Shown piece by piece: positions 42,901-49,770 of a stretch of DNA of 64,000 bases. Source of the stretch: Sphingomonas brevis (GTDB lineage: Bacteria > Pseudomonadota > Alphaproteobacteria > Sphingomonadales > Sphingomonadaceae). The notes beneath the pieces are model-generated. The model made no database searches. It was not told the origin of the DNA and was given only the letters and a program-made list of their open reading frames with translations. The stretch spans positions 1,612,001-1,676,000 of the forward strand of contig NZ_JAMGBB010000001.1 in NCBI RefSeq assembly GCF_023516505.1, read 5' to 3'. Made by a program: the position numbers and the translations under genes. Numbering within the stretch: position 1 is the first letter of the stretch; each line of letters opens with the position of its first letter.

Positions 42901-44556
42901 TACATCAACGCGCTGCTCTCCGGCCCGAGAACCCATGTGGTCAACTTCTTCTCGAACGCGGTGACGCAAGCGACACAGATCCCCGAAACGATTGTGGCGG
43001 CGGGTGTCGGCGCGGTTCGGACGACTGCTCGCAAGCTCGCGGGCAAGGAAGCTGGCGACCGGGTTTATGCTGGCGAGATAAGCGCTCGCACGGTCGGCAC
43101 GTTGCAAGGCTTCACGGCTGGCTTGAAGGCAGCTGGCCGGGCTCTGCGCACCGGCGAGACGTCGGACGGCTCCGGCAAGACTGAGGCGGCCATTGAGGGC
43201 GCTATCAGGGGAACCAAGGGCAAGGTCATCAGGGTGCCGACGCGGCTCCTGTCGGCGTCGGACGAATTCTTTAAGTCGATGGCCTATAGCGGCGAAGTCG
43301 CGTCGCGGGCCGTGCGGCTGGCGAAGAATGAATGGCTGAAGGGCGATGCTCTGAAGCGGCGTATTGTCGAGCTTACCGACAACCCGCCGGAAGGGGTCGT
43401 TGAAGCGGCGGCTGAACATGCGCGCTACGTGACGTTCCAGCGTCGGCTTCAGCCTGGCATGGCCGCGCTGTCCCGGTGGGTGAATGAAACGCCAGCGGCT
43501 AAGCTGTTCCTGCCGTTCCTCAAGACTCCGGTGAACCTCGTCAAATTTGCTGGCGAGCGCTCCCCGGCTGCGCCGTTGGTCAAGGAATGGCGAGCCGACT
43601 TGTTGGCCGGCGGCGCTCGTGCGGATCAGGCGATTGCCCGGTTCATGGTCGGCAATTCGGTGCTGGCCGGGACGTGGGCCTATGCCAAGGACGGCATGAT
43701 TACCGGCGGCGGTCCAGCTGATGAAAAGGCGCGCAAGGCGCTTCAGGCGGACGGCTGGCAACCGTACAGCGTCAAGGTCGGCGGCAAGTATTACAGCTAT
43801 GCCCGGCTCGATCCGCTCACGACTATCCCCGGCATGGTCGCGGACTTCGTGGAAAAGCAGTCGGCCATGACGGATCGGCAGCGCGAGCAGTACGCTTGGA
43901 CAATGCTGGGTTCGGTCATCAGCAATCTTGGTGACGAGACGTGGCTTCAGGGCTTGGCCGACATGGGCGAGATTCTGAGCGACCCTGAGCGCTACGGGCC
44001 ACAATGGGTTCGCAAGGCCATTGCTACAATCGCGGTGCCGCAAGGGCTGGCGCAAGTCGCCCAGGCTGTCGACGATAGCCCGCGCGAGGCGAAGAGCGTC
44101 ACGGATGCGATCAGGGCGAGAGTGCCGGGCGCGGCGGACGACTTGCCGGGCAAACTTGATGTGTGGGGTCGATCGATCGCCAAGGAAGGCAGCACGGCAG
44201 AGCGGCTTGTGTCGCCTGTCGAGCGTCGCACGGGCAAGGGCGAGGCGATCAACGCAGAAGCGGTGCGGCTGGGTCTGGGTGTCGAGAGCGAGCTTCGCAA
44301 GGCGAACGGCGGGCGGCCAACCGATCGGCAGAAGTACGACTATCGGGCCAAGGTCGGGGAGCGGCTGCCGGTGGAATTCGCCGCGATGATCGAGACGCCT
44401 GAATGGCGCGAGCTAACGGACGTGCAGAAGAACGGCTCACCTGAGGAAGCCGAGGCCGCGCGGAAGCAGCAAGTCGCTTGGTTCAAAGACCTGAAGGGCG
44501 AGATTCAGGACGACGCGAAGGCGGCGCTGGGGCTGGTAGCGGTCGACGCGGAATAG
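39991..44556 (+). CDS. Giant internal virion/ejection protein with M15-type peptidase domain
   Basis: A 1521-residue protein. Residues about 1-20 and 155-180 carry the repeated motif LPAGFEVESLPEGFEIE. Between them (about 50-145) is an M15-type metallopeptidase: VTSGYRTAEHQ, then SLHLEGDAVDL (the SxHxxGxAxD zinc motif) and HVHVQLPGW. A long Ala/Glu/Pro-rich linker follows (about 480-620). The C-terminal third (from LLSGPRTHVVNFFSNAVTQA to the end) is helical with amphipathic, membrane-active-looking segments. This layout matches giant podovirus proteins that cross the cell wall and inner membrane to let DNA in. Confidence 0.78.
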   Translation: MFRDLPAGFEVESLPEGFEIEVPPTASGGVPGPAAAPYQSSQSGGAVAGSTFDPGGFFANAGVTVTSGYRTAEHQADMRRQGYTPAPNSLHLEGDAVDLVPSEGQSWGDVRKAARHAVEQWGNGAKLIDETGTAKPHVHVQLPGWGGAPGAPVVSDGLPEGFEIEALPEGFEAEAPSAAIPAPANVAVAADPAPQPPTEGVGIAPTINRIAGAITGDGGPAVQVTDNREAIGGFADELPEGVRQKLTNEQLGQWVALAKSKPSAQQITDLFGSFGFDVANAADVADSISKSGQVGSDVVYKLPVPKANADGATGAALRGFADPVNFLDEAGGVVDALGGTDGRESVWNSERSFGDILDSNIDLNRGILAADERDHPYMRLGGQLVSGLALPGGAAVKAEEGLAAAVKAGAKAGAIEGAVAGEGAGEGGAIDRLPSAAVGGVGGAAVGGTFGGVINVGGSLYRKLTKAEADALGSVADDVVEQSTPQPPETGATARRGVEPGADKPTAANDAVASPDREPRAAMAVEGDKAPEISEPVRTVRPGDDAVPVAEAARPAEVREAVKDLKPGDVLAKPSNRVETLAEAEAAQPSRFEKVEAPDENETLTTRKVSTPTGARNQRGPLDLVGFLRSKGGVQDEGGELRHLGITNKPRKGEDFAGGEGFLGGLVKRDGMTLDDAAELAWEAGYFPDHAERPTVAEFLDALEETHSGRARRFHPDDMEEVATHEATRDERYLVEQAEQAGMPLATERGSPATEADLAANQPPVEAYENEAAKVLKVANVRMDKIESADDIGQAVKAIHEASGPSPSRRPVGHEETAELAEAMGFTPDDFLKRRGGKPLSHVEAYGLRNLHAASLEQTIALAKKAQGGSDADKAAFLKSLQQTAALQDHAIGAAAEAGRALSQYRMLAKASAGSREAVAELLSRSGGHGRIDVLAGQLVEIAANGDKAKVAKAVKAAAAPRLRDKFNEYYINALLSGPRTHVVNFFSNAVTQATQIPETIVAAGVGAVRTTARKLAGKEAGDRVYAGEISARTVGTLQGFTAGLKAAGRALRTGETSDGSGKTEAAIEGAIRGTKGKVIRVPTRLLSASDEFFKSMAYSGEVASRAVRLAKNEWLKGDALKRRIVELTDNPPEGVVEAAAEHARYVTFQRRLQPGMAALSRWVNETPAAKLFLPFLKTPVNLVKFAGERSPAAPLVKEWRADLLAGGARADQAIARFMVGNSVLAGTWAYAKDGMITGGGPADEKARKALQADGWQPYSVKVGGKYYSYARLDPLTTIPGMVADFVEKQSAMTDRQREQYAWTMLGSVISNLGDETWLQGLADMGEILSDPERYGPQWVRKAIATIAVPQGLAQVAQAVDDSPREAKSVTDAIRARVPGAADDLPGKLDVWGRSIAKEGSTAERLVSPVERRTGKGEAINAEAVRLGLGVESELRKANGGRPTDRQKYDYRAKVGERLPVEFAAMIETPEWRELTDVQKNGSPEEAEAARKQQVAWFKDLKGEIQDDAKAALGLVAVDAE

Positions 44557-44567
44557 GGGAGTGGCTG

Positions 44568-44840
44568 TCAGCCGCTCCGGTCGCTGAAGGCGGTGTCGTA
44601 GAGGAACAGGGCGGCGGCCATGGCGACGAACGAGCCAACGGCAAGGCGCGTCCAGGCTGTCAGCATCCAGCCGTGAGCCGCGTAGAAGCCGCTCCACCAT
44701 TTCGGCTTGCCGTAAAGGTCGCCCCAAAGCACGGCTGCGTTCCACGCGAACATAGTGGCTCCGAACGTGCCGGTGACCGCTTTGCCGATGATGCCGAGGT
44801 TGCGGCGCAGCTGGGTCGCGGATTGTGCTTCGTTGGTCAC
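44568..44840 (-). CDS. Small two-segment membrane protein, holin-like
   Basis: A 90-residue protein with two hydrophobic segments (AVTGTFGATMFAWNAAVLWG and RLAVGSFVAMAAALFLYDTA) and short charged ends. Size and shape fit phage holins, but many other small membrane proteins look alike. GTG 44840 is preceded by AGGAG seven bases away and overlaps the stop of the exported-protein gene upstream (GTGA). It converges on the giant virion gene, 11 bases from its stop. Confidence 0.6.
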   Translation of the reverse strand: MTNEAQSATQLRRNLGIIGKAVTGTFGATMFAWNAAVLWGDLYGKPKWWSGFYAAHGWMLTAWTRLAVGSFVAMAAALFLYDTAFSDRSG

Positions 44841-45202
44841 TTCGCGGCTCCTTGTGGGGTGCGCGGCCAATTCTTCTCAATGACCGCAGCGGTGTCGTCC
44901 ACGTCCTGAGCGTGGACCCCATGGGCAACCTCGCGCAACAGGCGATAGACCTCAACGATATCGGCAACATCGGCGTCGGCGCTGATCTTCGCGGCTTCAT
45001 CCGACAGCGTACCGCTCCCGGCCGGTCGGGTAGCATCCTCGCAGTAGTCGACTACGAGTTCGGCAATGTCTCTGGCTGGGTCGGCAGGGTGCCGGGCGGC
45101 GACCTCGCCAGATGCAATCGCTAGGCAGTTTTCGTAGGTGGCCGGCGTGGCGCTGACAGGCTCCCCGGCAACGGCCAAGGCAAGCGCGATTATCAATGGC
45201 AT
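44837..45202 (-). CDS. Exported protein, possible lysis partner
   Basis: A 121-residue protein with a short signal peptide (MPLIIALALAVAGEPVSATPA), four cysteines or fewer in the mature part (NCLAIASGEV, VDYCEDAT) and no domain I recognise. GGAG eight bases before the ATG supports the start. The stop overlaps the GTG of the small membrane protein, so the two are translated together. An exported protein coupled to a holin-like one suggests a spanin or periplasmic lysis factor, but this is only inference. Confidence 0.6.
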   Translation of the reverse strand: MPLIIALALAVAGEPVSATPATYENCLAIASGEVAARHPADPARDIAELVVDYCEDATRPAGSGTLSDEAAKISADADVADIVEVYRLLREVAHGVHAQDVDDTAAVIEKNWPRTPQGAAK

Positions 45203-45437
45203 AGTGTCCGCTCCCTCTCTCGGGCTGCATGTAGGAGAGCCGAGCCACGTTGTGAATCCCCGGTCTAGTGAGTGTTCCCCGGCTCGCTCGATGCTCCAAT
45301 GCCAGTGGCACAGCAGAAGGGCGCGGCCGTCGCTCTAAGCCGACGCGCTGGACGGCCTGTTTGAGGGCAACTCTGTCCACAGGCGAACCTAAGAGCCGCG
45401 CCCAAATAATGTTACGACTCGGTTGACCGGTAGAAAT

Positions 45438-45454
45438 TTTGACCCATGGTCAAA
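45438..45454. promoter_or_regulatory. Palindrome before the Fic gene, possible operator
   Basis: TTTGACC and GGTCAAA are perfect 7-bp arms around CAT, ending 14 bases before the Fic ATG. The position allows it to act as an operator at the promoter or to hide the ribosome binding site. Binder unknown. Confidence 0.55.
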
Positions 45455-45468
45455 TAGGTGGAGGGCCA

Positions 45469-46098
45469 ATGCACGTATTCGATATAGTCCCGGACGAGAA
45501 TGGGCCTGTCTATCAGGAACTAACTATCTCGAATCTGTCGCGGCAGTATGGCCTTCTGCGCTCGCTCGTTGACGCTTCGGTGCAATTAAACCGACCTATG
45601 CTTTCGTTGGAGGTCATCAAGGCGCTTAACTATCACGCAATTGCCTGCCTACACTCCAGTTGCGGAGTTTGGCGGCCTTGCGAAGTTCACGTGGGAACTG
45701 GCGAAGGGGCATTCCAGCCGCCTCCATCTTGGTCCGTGCCCGGCCTAATGAACATGTTCGTGGATGAGGTGAACCGCTTCTGGGCCGAGACCGATGCGGT
45801 ATATTTAGCGGCCTACGTCCTTTGGCGGCTCAATCACATACACCCGTTCGTGAACGGGAATGGACGCACCGCCAGAGTTACGTGCTTCTTTGTCCTCTGT
45901 CTCAGGGTCGGCGGGTGGATCGACATGGACACACTGCTACCCGAGCTAATCAGGGCAAACCGTGACGAATATGTCGCCGCACTCAAGCACGCGGACGCTG
46001 TCCTAGCAGCGGGCAACCCTCCCGATCTTGCGCCGCTACATTCGATGCTTAGTCGCTTGCTCGACGAACATACCGCCAATGGTGGGGATGGTGCTTAG
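45469..46098 (+). CDS. Fic family protein
   Basis: A 209-residue Fic-fold protein. The core is LNHIHPFVNGNGRTARVTCF near residue 125: the canonical HxFx(D/E)GNGRxxR motif, but with Asn instead of the acidic residue that helps bind Mg2+. Fic proteins transfer AMP or other groups from nucleotides to target proteins and often act as toxins. No inhibitory (S/T)xxxE(G/N) helix is visible in the protein or in the small gene at its end. GGAGG precedes the ATG closely. An N in this position also occurs in mobile-mystery-type Fic proteins, so activity cannot be ruled out. Confidence 0.87.
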   Translation: MHVFDIVPDENGPVYQELTISNLSRQYGLLRSLVDASVQLNRPMLSLEVIKALNYHAIACLHSSCGVWRPCEVHVGTGEGAFQPPPSWSVPGLMNMFVDEVNRFWAETDAVYLAAYVLWRLNHIHPFVNGNGRTARVTCFFVLCLRVGGWIDMDTLLPELIRANRDEYVAALKHADAVLAAGNPPDLAPLHSMLSRLLDEHTANGGDGA

Positions 46099-46277
46099 GC
46101 TTCCAGCTTGCCTAGGACTGATTCAATCTGGTCGCGGGTAATGGTGCTGTCGCTCGGCAGCGCACCATAGATGAATGATACGCGCTGCTTGCGCAGGCGG
46201 GCCTTGGAAGCCTTTGTTTTTGTAGACGCAGCCAGCCGTGCGAGCAGCTTCGCGTCAGTCTTGATCTCAGTAGGCAT
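46095..46277 (-). CDS. Small basic hypothetical protein
   Basis: A 60-residue protein (MPTEIKTDAKLLARLAASTK, then RLRKQRVSFIYGALPSDSTITRDQIESVL in part). The RVSFIYGALP-type block recurs in small alphaproteobacterial proteins I cannot name. Its stop overlaps that of the Fic gene on the other strand, so it is not in an operon with it, but convergent toxin-antitoxin pairs exist. An AGGGG lies 11 bases before the ATG, a rather long spacing. Confidence 0.55.
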   Translation of the reverse strand: MPTEIKTDAKLLARLAASTKTKASKARLRKQRVSFIYGALPSDSTITRDQIESVLGKLEA

Positions 46278-46448
46278 GGCCAGAATAACCCCTGTCACCT
46301 GTGGTGCCGAACCGGTGATGAACGTTCATTGCGCTCGTCTTAGCGCCTTTGCAATATCGCCTCGATGAACGGCCTATTGTGGCCGACATAGGTAACCAAT
46401 GAGTCAAAAGTGAGTCCGTTCCCAGCGCTGCTGCTGTCGGAACATCGA

Positions 46449-46880
46449 TTAAATGCACCTGTGGCTCCGCCAATAGCGATCCCATCGAAGCGCCAAGCCG
46501 GAACGGATCATCGCGCAATTTAGGTCGACGCCATTTGCGAGGATGCACCATGCTGCGGTTCGGCTGCCGCCCGCGCTGCCATTCGATCGGCAATTCATTG
46601 GTCGAGCGGCGACCCGAATGTGGCCAGTTGCCAGCCTTCCTCTCGGGCCGCCTAACAGGCCGACAAGTTGGTCTCTCGCTGCTTCTGCTGAGGCGTTGGG
46701 GCACGGCTGGCCCGGACTGCAACTGCCATCCATCTCGCGAGCAGCGATCCCGGCCAGGCGGACGCGCGGACCTTCAGCACACCATATCGGGCCGTCGCCA
46801 TCCCAAACAGCAGTTGGGGTGCAAGTGAATGATTGGCCGGCGGTGACGATTTGTACCGCGAGTGAAAGCATCACAATCAT
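46449..46880 (-). CDS. Secreted thermonuclease (SNase) family protein
   Basis: A 143-residue nuclease-like protein with a signal peptide (MIVMLSLAVQIVTAGQSF). The SNase fold is visible in CTPTAVWDGDGPIWCAEGPRVRLAGIAAREMDG and the closing ILANGVDLNCAMIRSGLALRWDRYW. The first acidic cluster (WDGDG) and RLAGI match the Ca2+-binding core, although one catalytic arginine region is divergent. Its ATG overlaps the stop of the zinc-ribbon gene (ATGA). It would act on DNA or RNA outside the cytoplasm. Confidence 0.8.
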   Translation of the reverse strand: MIVMLSLAVQIVTAGQSFTCTPTAVWDGDGPIWCAEGPRVRLAGIAAREMDGSCSPGQPCPNASAEAARDQLVGLLGGPRGRLATGHIRVAARPMNCRSNGSAGGSRTAAWCILANGVDLNCAMIRSGLALRWDRYWRSHRCI

Positions 46881-47392
46881 GGGCCGAAGATATTGCCCGT
46901 CCAAGGTTTGATGTGCGCGTTACCGGCAACGAGCGTCAGCTGGTAGGACTCCTTCAGGCAATCGAGTTTGTAGACGTCCATCACTTCGCCATTTTCCTCG
47001 ATCTGATGGAATGCCTTAGCCGCCTCACATCTGTATCCCGCGTCACGAACTCCGTCAGCTAGGTCGCTTAACGATACGTGCTTGCGCGGCTCGACGAGAA
47101 ACGCCTGTGTTTCTGGCTCGCCAGCGATCGTGCGAATCATAATCGGCTCTTTGGCCGCAACAATTTTTTCAGGTTTGGTCGACGTTGCTGTCGGCTGCTG
47201 CTGAGAGCAGAACCAAACGAATAGAAGGATAAGGACGACCGGAATGGCCTTGGTCAGAGTGCCTTGCATGTCTTCGCTTCGCTGCGCGCGTTCGCCATCC
47301 AACACTTCAACTGCGGAAAAGCGATGACCGCAGAAGCGACAGACCTTTGCGGCAGACTGAATATTCTCAGCGCATTCCGGGCAGGCCCTCAT
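46877..47392 (-). CDS. Zinc-ribbon membrane protein
   Basis: A 171-residue protein. The N-terminus is a zinc ribbon (CPECAENIQSAAKVCRFCGHRF) of the cytoplasm, followed near residue 50 by one membrane segment (AIPVVLILLFVWFCS) and an outer domain of about 100 residues with two cysteines (YRCEAAKAFH, KLDCLKESY). Function unknown. It is coupled by ATGA overlaps to the Excalibur gene upstream and the nuclease gene downstream. Confidence 0.82.
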   Translation of the reverse strand: MRACPECAENIQSAAKVCRFCGHRFSAVEVLDGERAQRSEDMQGTLTKAIPVVLILLFVWFCSQQQPTATSTKPEKIVAAKEPIMIRTIAGEPETQAFLVEPRKHVSLSDLADGVRDAGYRCEAAKAFHQIEENGEVMDVYKLDCLKESYQLTLVAGNAHIKPWTGNIFGP

Positions 47393-47706
47393 TCGCAGCC
47401 CACCCCATCCCCGTCGCGGTCCAGGTGGCGTCCGTAGCCGGGATCGCCAGCACGAATGGGCGCGGCACCAGCCGCCCTAGCTTGCGAGCAATTGGCGAAT
47501 TCCCGGCCGGGGCTGGATGACACTGCCTGAAGCGCGCGTTGCGGCGACGAGGCCGAGCCTCGATGGCAATGGTAGCCGCCGGTCTTGCGGTTGTTGTGGC
47601 AGCCCTCAGCATTGAGGCCACCCGGATGGGAAACGGCGGGCGCCGTAAGCGGCTGAGCGCCAGTCAGAGAAAAAGCGGCAAACGCCGCGAACAGGAACAC
47701 GCGCAT
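47389..47706 (-). CDS. Secreted Excalibur calcium-binding domain protein
   Basis: A 105-residue exported protein. MRVFLFAAFAAFSLTGAQP is the signal peptide. GLNAEGCHNNRKTGGYHCHR is the His/Cys block often found in such proteins, and the C-terminus (NCSQARAAGAAPIRAGDPGY, then DRDGDGVGCE) is the Excalibur domain with its DxDxDGxxCE calcium loop. GGGGGG lies six bases before the ATG; the frame further upstream is unsupported. It is the first gene of an operon with the zinc-ribbon protein and the nuclease. Confidence 0.88.
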   Translation of the reverse strand: MRVFLFAAFAAFSLTGAQPLTAPAVSHPGGLNAEGCHNNRKTGGYHCHRGSASSPQRALQAVSSSPGREFANCSQARAAGAAPIRAGDPGYGRHLDRDGDGVGCE

Positions 47707-47820
47707 TACAAACCCCCCAGGCGCGATTCGGCGAACGAGTTGTGCATCTAACAGCAATCAAGCGCAATCAGACCGCCGACTATGCTAAGCGCAATCATCG
47801 CTGTGAATCGCGATATTCTA

Positions 47821-47848
47821 ATGACCGTTTTCGACCCATTGCGGTCAT
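47821..47848. repeat. Element repeat copy 1
   Basis: ATGACCG and CGGTCAT form perfect arms around TTTTCGACCCATTG. Related copies lie at 48096-48122, 48324-48369 and 49259-49286, all in the same orientation, one next to each small gene of this region. Confidence 0.8.
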
Positions 47849-47872
47849 TGGGTTTGATCGTATTCTTCACCG

Positions 47873-48082
47873 ATGAGCATGAAGACCTGGACCCAGATCG
47901 TGAAAGGCGGGCTCATTTCCGTGTTGGCGATCTATATGGTTATGGGTCTGCTGATAACGGGGTGGAACGCGCTGGATTACTTTTGGGGCTGGGGAGAAGG
48001 CGCTACTCCGAAAGACATTTGGATAGGCCTACTGGTATTGATCGCTGCCCTGCCGATGGTGCTTCTCGTTCGTAAGCTCTAG
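47873..48082 (+). CDS. Small membrane protein
   Basis: A 69-residue protein with two hydrophobic segments (GGLISVLAIYMVMGLLITGW and IWIGLLVLIAALPMVLLV). No family recognised and no clear ribosome binding site; ATG 47879 is an alternative start. It is the first of a row of small membrane or anchored proteins, each preceded or followed by a copy of the GTCCGCTTT repeat. Confidence 0.62.
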   Translation: MSMKTWTQIVKGGLISVLAIYMVMGLLITGWNALDYFWGWGEGATPKDIWIGLLVLIAALPMVLLVRKL

Positions 48083-48095
48083 CCCCCGTCTCCGA

Positions 48096-48122
48096 GTGTC
48101 CGCTTTCCACCCATCTTGTCGA
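48096..48122. repeat. Element repeat copy 2
   Basis: GTGTCCGCTTTCCACCCAT followed by CTTGTCGA. It shares the core with copies 3 and 4 but its right arm has drifted. Confidence 0.75.
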
Positions 48123-48129
48123 GTGCGCC

Positions 48130-48324
48130 ATGACCGGTAACCAACTGATGTGTGGAGTTATGACCCTCGTGTTTGCCGGGTTTCTCGTGGGTAGCCTTCT
48201 GACGGGCGTAACTTCTATGCCGAAGCCCGCGTGTCGGGAATCCGAGCCCAGGCTTTTCTGGTTTAGCGTCTTGTTCCAAGCGGCCGGGACTGTAGCCAGT
48301 ACGGTTCTGCTGTTTACGATCTAA
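48130..48324 (+). CDS. Small membrane protein
   Basis: A 64-residue protein with two hydrophobic segments (MCGVMTLVFAGFLVGSLLTG and FWFSVLFQAAGTVASTVLLF) around a short polar loop with one cysteine. No family recognised. No strong ribosome binding site. Its stop touches repeat copy 3. Confidence 0.6.
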   Translation: MTGNQLMCGVMTLVFAGFLVGSLLTGVTSMPKPACRESEPRLFWFSVLFQAAGTVASTVLLFTI

Positions 48325-48369
48325 TGTCCGCTTTCCACCCATTCCGGCCACAAACGACCCATTGCGGAC
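48324..48369. repeat. Element repeat copy 3
   Basis: GTCCGC (48326-48331) and GCGGAC (48364-48369) are the outer arms. Between them are two partial repeats of CGACCCATT/CCACCCATT, so the copy looks like two units fused. Confidence 0.8.
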
Positions 48370-48447
48370 CCAAGCTCGTCTGTTAGGCTCACTCCCGTTG
48401 CTGGGGGGTCGGCAACATGCACTTCCATCTGGCAGGAGACGCGCAGC

Positions 48448-48900
48448 ATGAATCGTCGACGCGAATTCGCCCTTTTGGCTGGCTGTCTGGCCGTCGGAAT
48501 TTTCATCGCCTTAAATTGGTCGCCGTTGTTGCCGTCGAAACATTCCGCTTCCCACGTCATAGCGGCCCTCAATTATCGCAATGAAGCGGCAACAATAGAA
48601 AACAAGGTGTGCGGACCCGGTGTTGCGTGCACCCCGTCTCAGGAAGATTGGGACGCCATTTATAGCTACTACGAGAGGGCGCTTAGCGAAGCTCGACAAG
48701 CCGATATTCTAGACTTGAATAGACAACATCCTGGCTTTGGCGACCATTTCAAGAATGAGTTTATTGAAGGTCTTGCTATGATTGTTGAGGCCGGAAACGA
48801 ACCTGCGAAGCGTTCTGAGTCAATCGAGGGGCAAATTCTAGTGCACCGCTTCGGTGACTGGTTTGAAGCCAATGAAGACGCCATACGGAATGGAAAGTAA
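48448..48900 (+). CDS. Membrane-anchored hypothetical protein
   Basis: A 150-residue protein with one N-terminal membrane segment (EFALLAGCLAVGIFIALNW) and a mostly helical outer domain with two nearby cysteines (VCGPGVACTPS), which may form a disulfide. No family recognised. GGAG before the ATG is a good ribosome binding site. It lies between repeat copies 3 and 4. Confidence 0.7.
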   Translation: MNRRREFALLAGCLAVGIFIALNWSPLLPSKHSASHVIAALNYRNEAATIENKVCGPGVACTPSQEDWDAIYSYYERALSEARQADILDLNRQHPGFGDHFKNEFIEGLAMIVEAGNEPAKRSESIEGQILVHRFGDWFEANEDAIRNGK

Positions 48901-48962
48901 CGCCCAGCGCTAGAGCAGCCGGACGAAATGCGCTAGGTTGATTGGGCTTGCAGCGCGGGGCG

Positions 48963-49169
48963 ATGATGAAGGACCCGAAATACTCGATTTACACGGGTGC
49001 GAAGAACGCGAGCTTGCGCTTGATCGTGTGGCGGGATCGCGTCCTTCCCCCCGAGATCAACCCCGACGACTGGACGCTGGCCACGCATCTAGACGCGGAC
49101 CAAGTGGGCGAGCACGGCGTCGAGGAGATAGAACAAAGAGGACTCTGGCTCTTCGCCCACTCCCCCTAA
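48963..49169 (+). CDS. Small hypothetical protein
   Basis: A 68-residue soluble protein (MMKDPKYSIYTGAKNASLRL, ending EEIEQRGLWLFAHSP). No family recognised. The start could be 48963 or 48966; no strong ribosome binding site. It is followed by repeat copy 4 at 49259. Confidence 0.55.
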   Translation: MMKDPKYSIYTGAKNASLRLIVWRDRVLPPEINPDDWTLATHLDADQVGEHGVEEIEQRGLWLFAHSP

Positions 49170-49258
49170 CCAAGGTCTACCTTTCTTCCTCGTATCGTGG
49201 GTCGGACTGATTATCGGCGCGAAGTGGGCTTGGAATGAGCCTGCCGAGCCGGACGCTG

Positions 49259-49286
49259 ATGTCCGCTTTCCACCCATTGCGGTCAT
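49259..49286. repeat. Element repeat copy 4
   Basis: The most complete copy: ATGTCCGCTTTCCACCC then ATTGCGGTCAT. GTCCGC and GCGGTC/GCGGAC-like arms make it an imperfect palindrome. A weaker relative (GTTTCGACCCAAAACGGG) lies at 49801-49818. Confidence 0.8.
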
Positions 49287-49401
49287 AGCAAGACGGTCGG
49301 GCTAGCGACTAGCAAGGCAGGATGTTTCGCCAGCAGATGTCGAAATGCTCAGGGTCCATGCGAAATTGATTGGCAGGCCATTACGCCTTATCAACGACAA
49401 T

Positions 49402-49770
49402 ATGTCCAGGTACTCGCAGAGTGCACATGACGGTGATTATGATGGAAAGGGCTTCTCCCTTTCAGACATCTCACTGCCCAAGAAACTAGGGATCGGCTGC
49501 CTAGGCCTTCTTGTTGTCTGGCTTATTGTTGGGTTGGCCGTTGGTGGTGGGAATTCCGACGTTAAAACGGCCACGGTTCGGATGGATATGGATGATTGTG
49601 CCGCCACAATTAAGAGGACGGCCAACGAGCTAGGCGTCGAGCCGGTATCAATTGTTGAGACGGGGGCGCTAAAAATGGCGCGCTTCCCGACAACCGATGG
49701 TTCAGTGATCGTCACCTGCAGTGCGGATGGCGGTATGGCGGTGACTAAGTCTCCTTACAACGCACGTTGA
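49402..49770 (+). CDS. Membrane-anchored hypothetical protein
   Basis: About 122 residues: a polar N-terminus, one membrane segment near residue 35 (LGIGCLGLLVVWLIVGLAVG), and an outer domain with two cysteines (MDDCAATIKRTANELG, IVTCSADGG). No family recognised. The start is uncertain, since neither ATG 49345 nor ATG 49402 has a clear ribosome binding site. It is the last of the small cargo genes next to the repeats. Confidence 0.6.
   Translation: MSRYSQSAHDGDYDGKGFSLSDISLPKKLGIGCLGLLVVWLIVGLAVGGGNSDVKTATVRMDMDDCAATIKRTANELGVEPVSIVETGALKMARFPTTDGSVIVTCSADGGMAVTKSPYNAR

Noticed and set aside
38323-44556. A conjugation or secretion system
   Set aside because: No VirB, TraG, relaxase or secretin motif; composition and the M15 domain fit phage virion proteins better.
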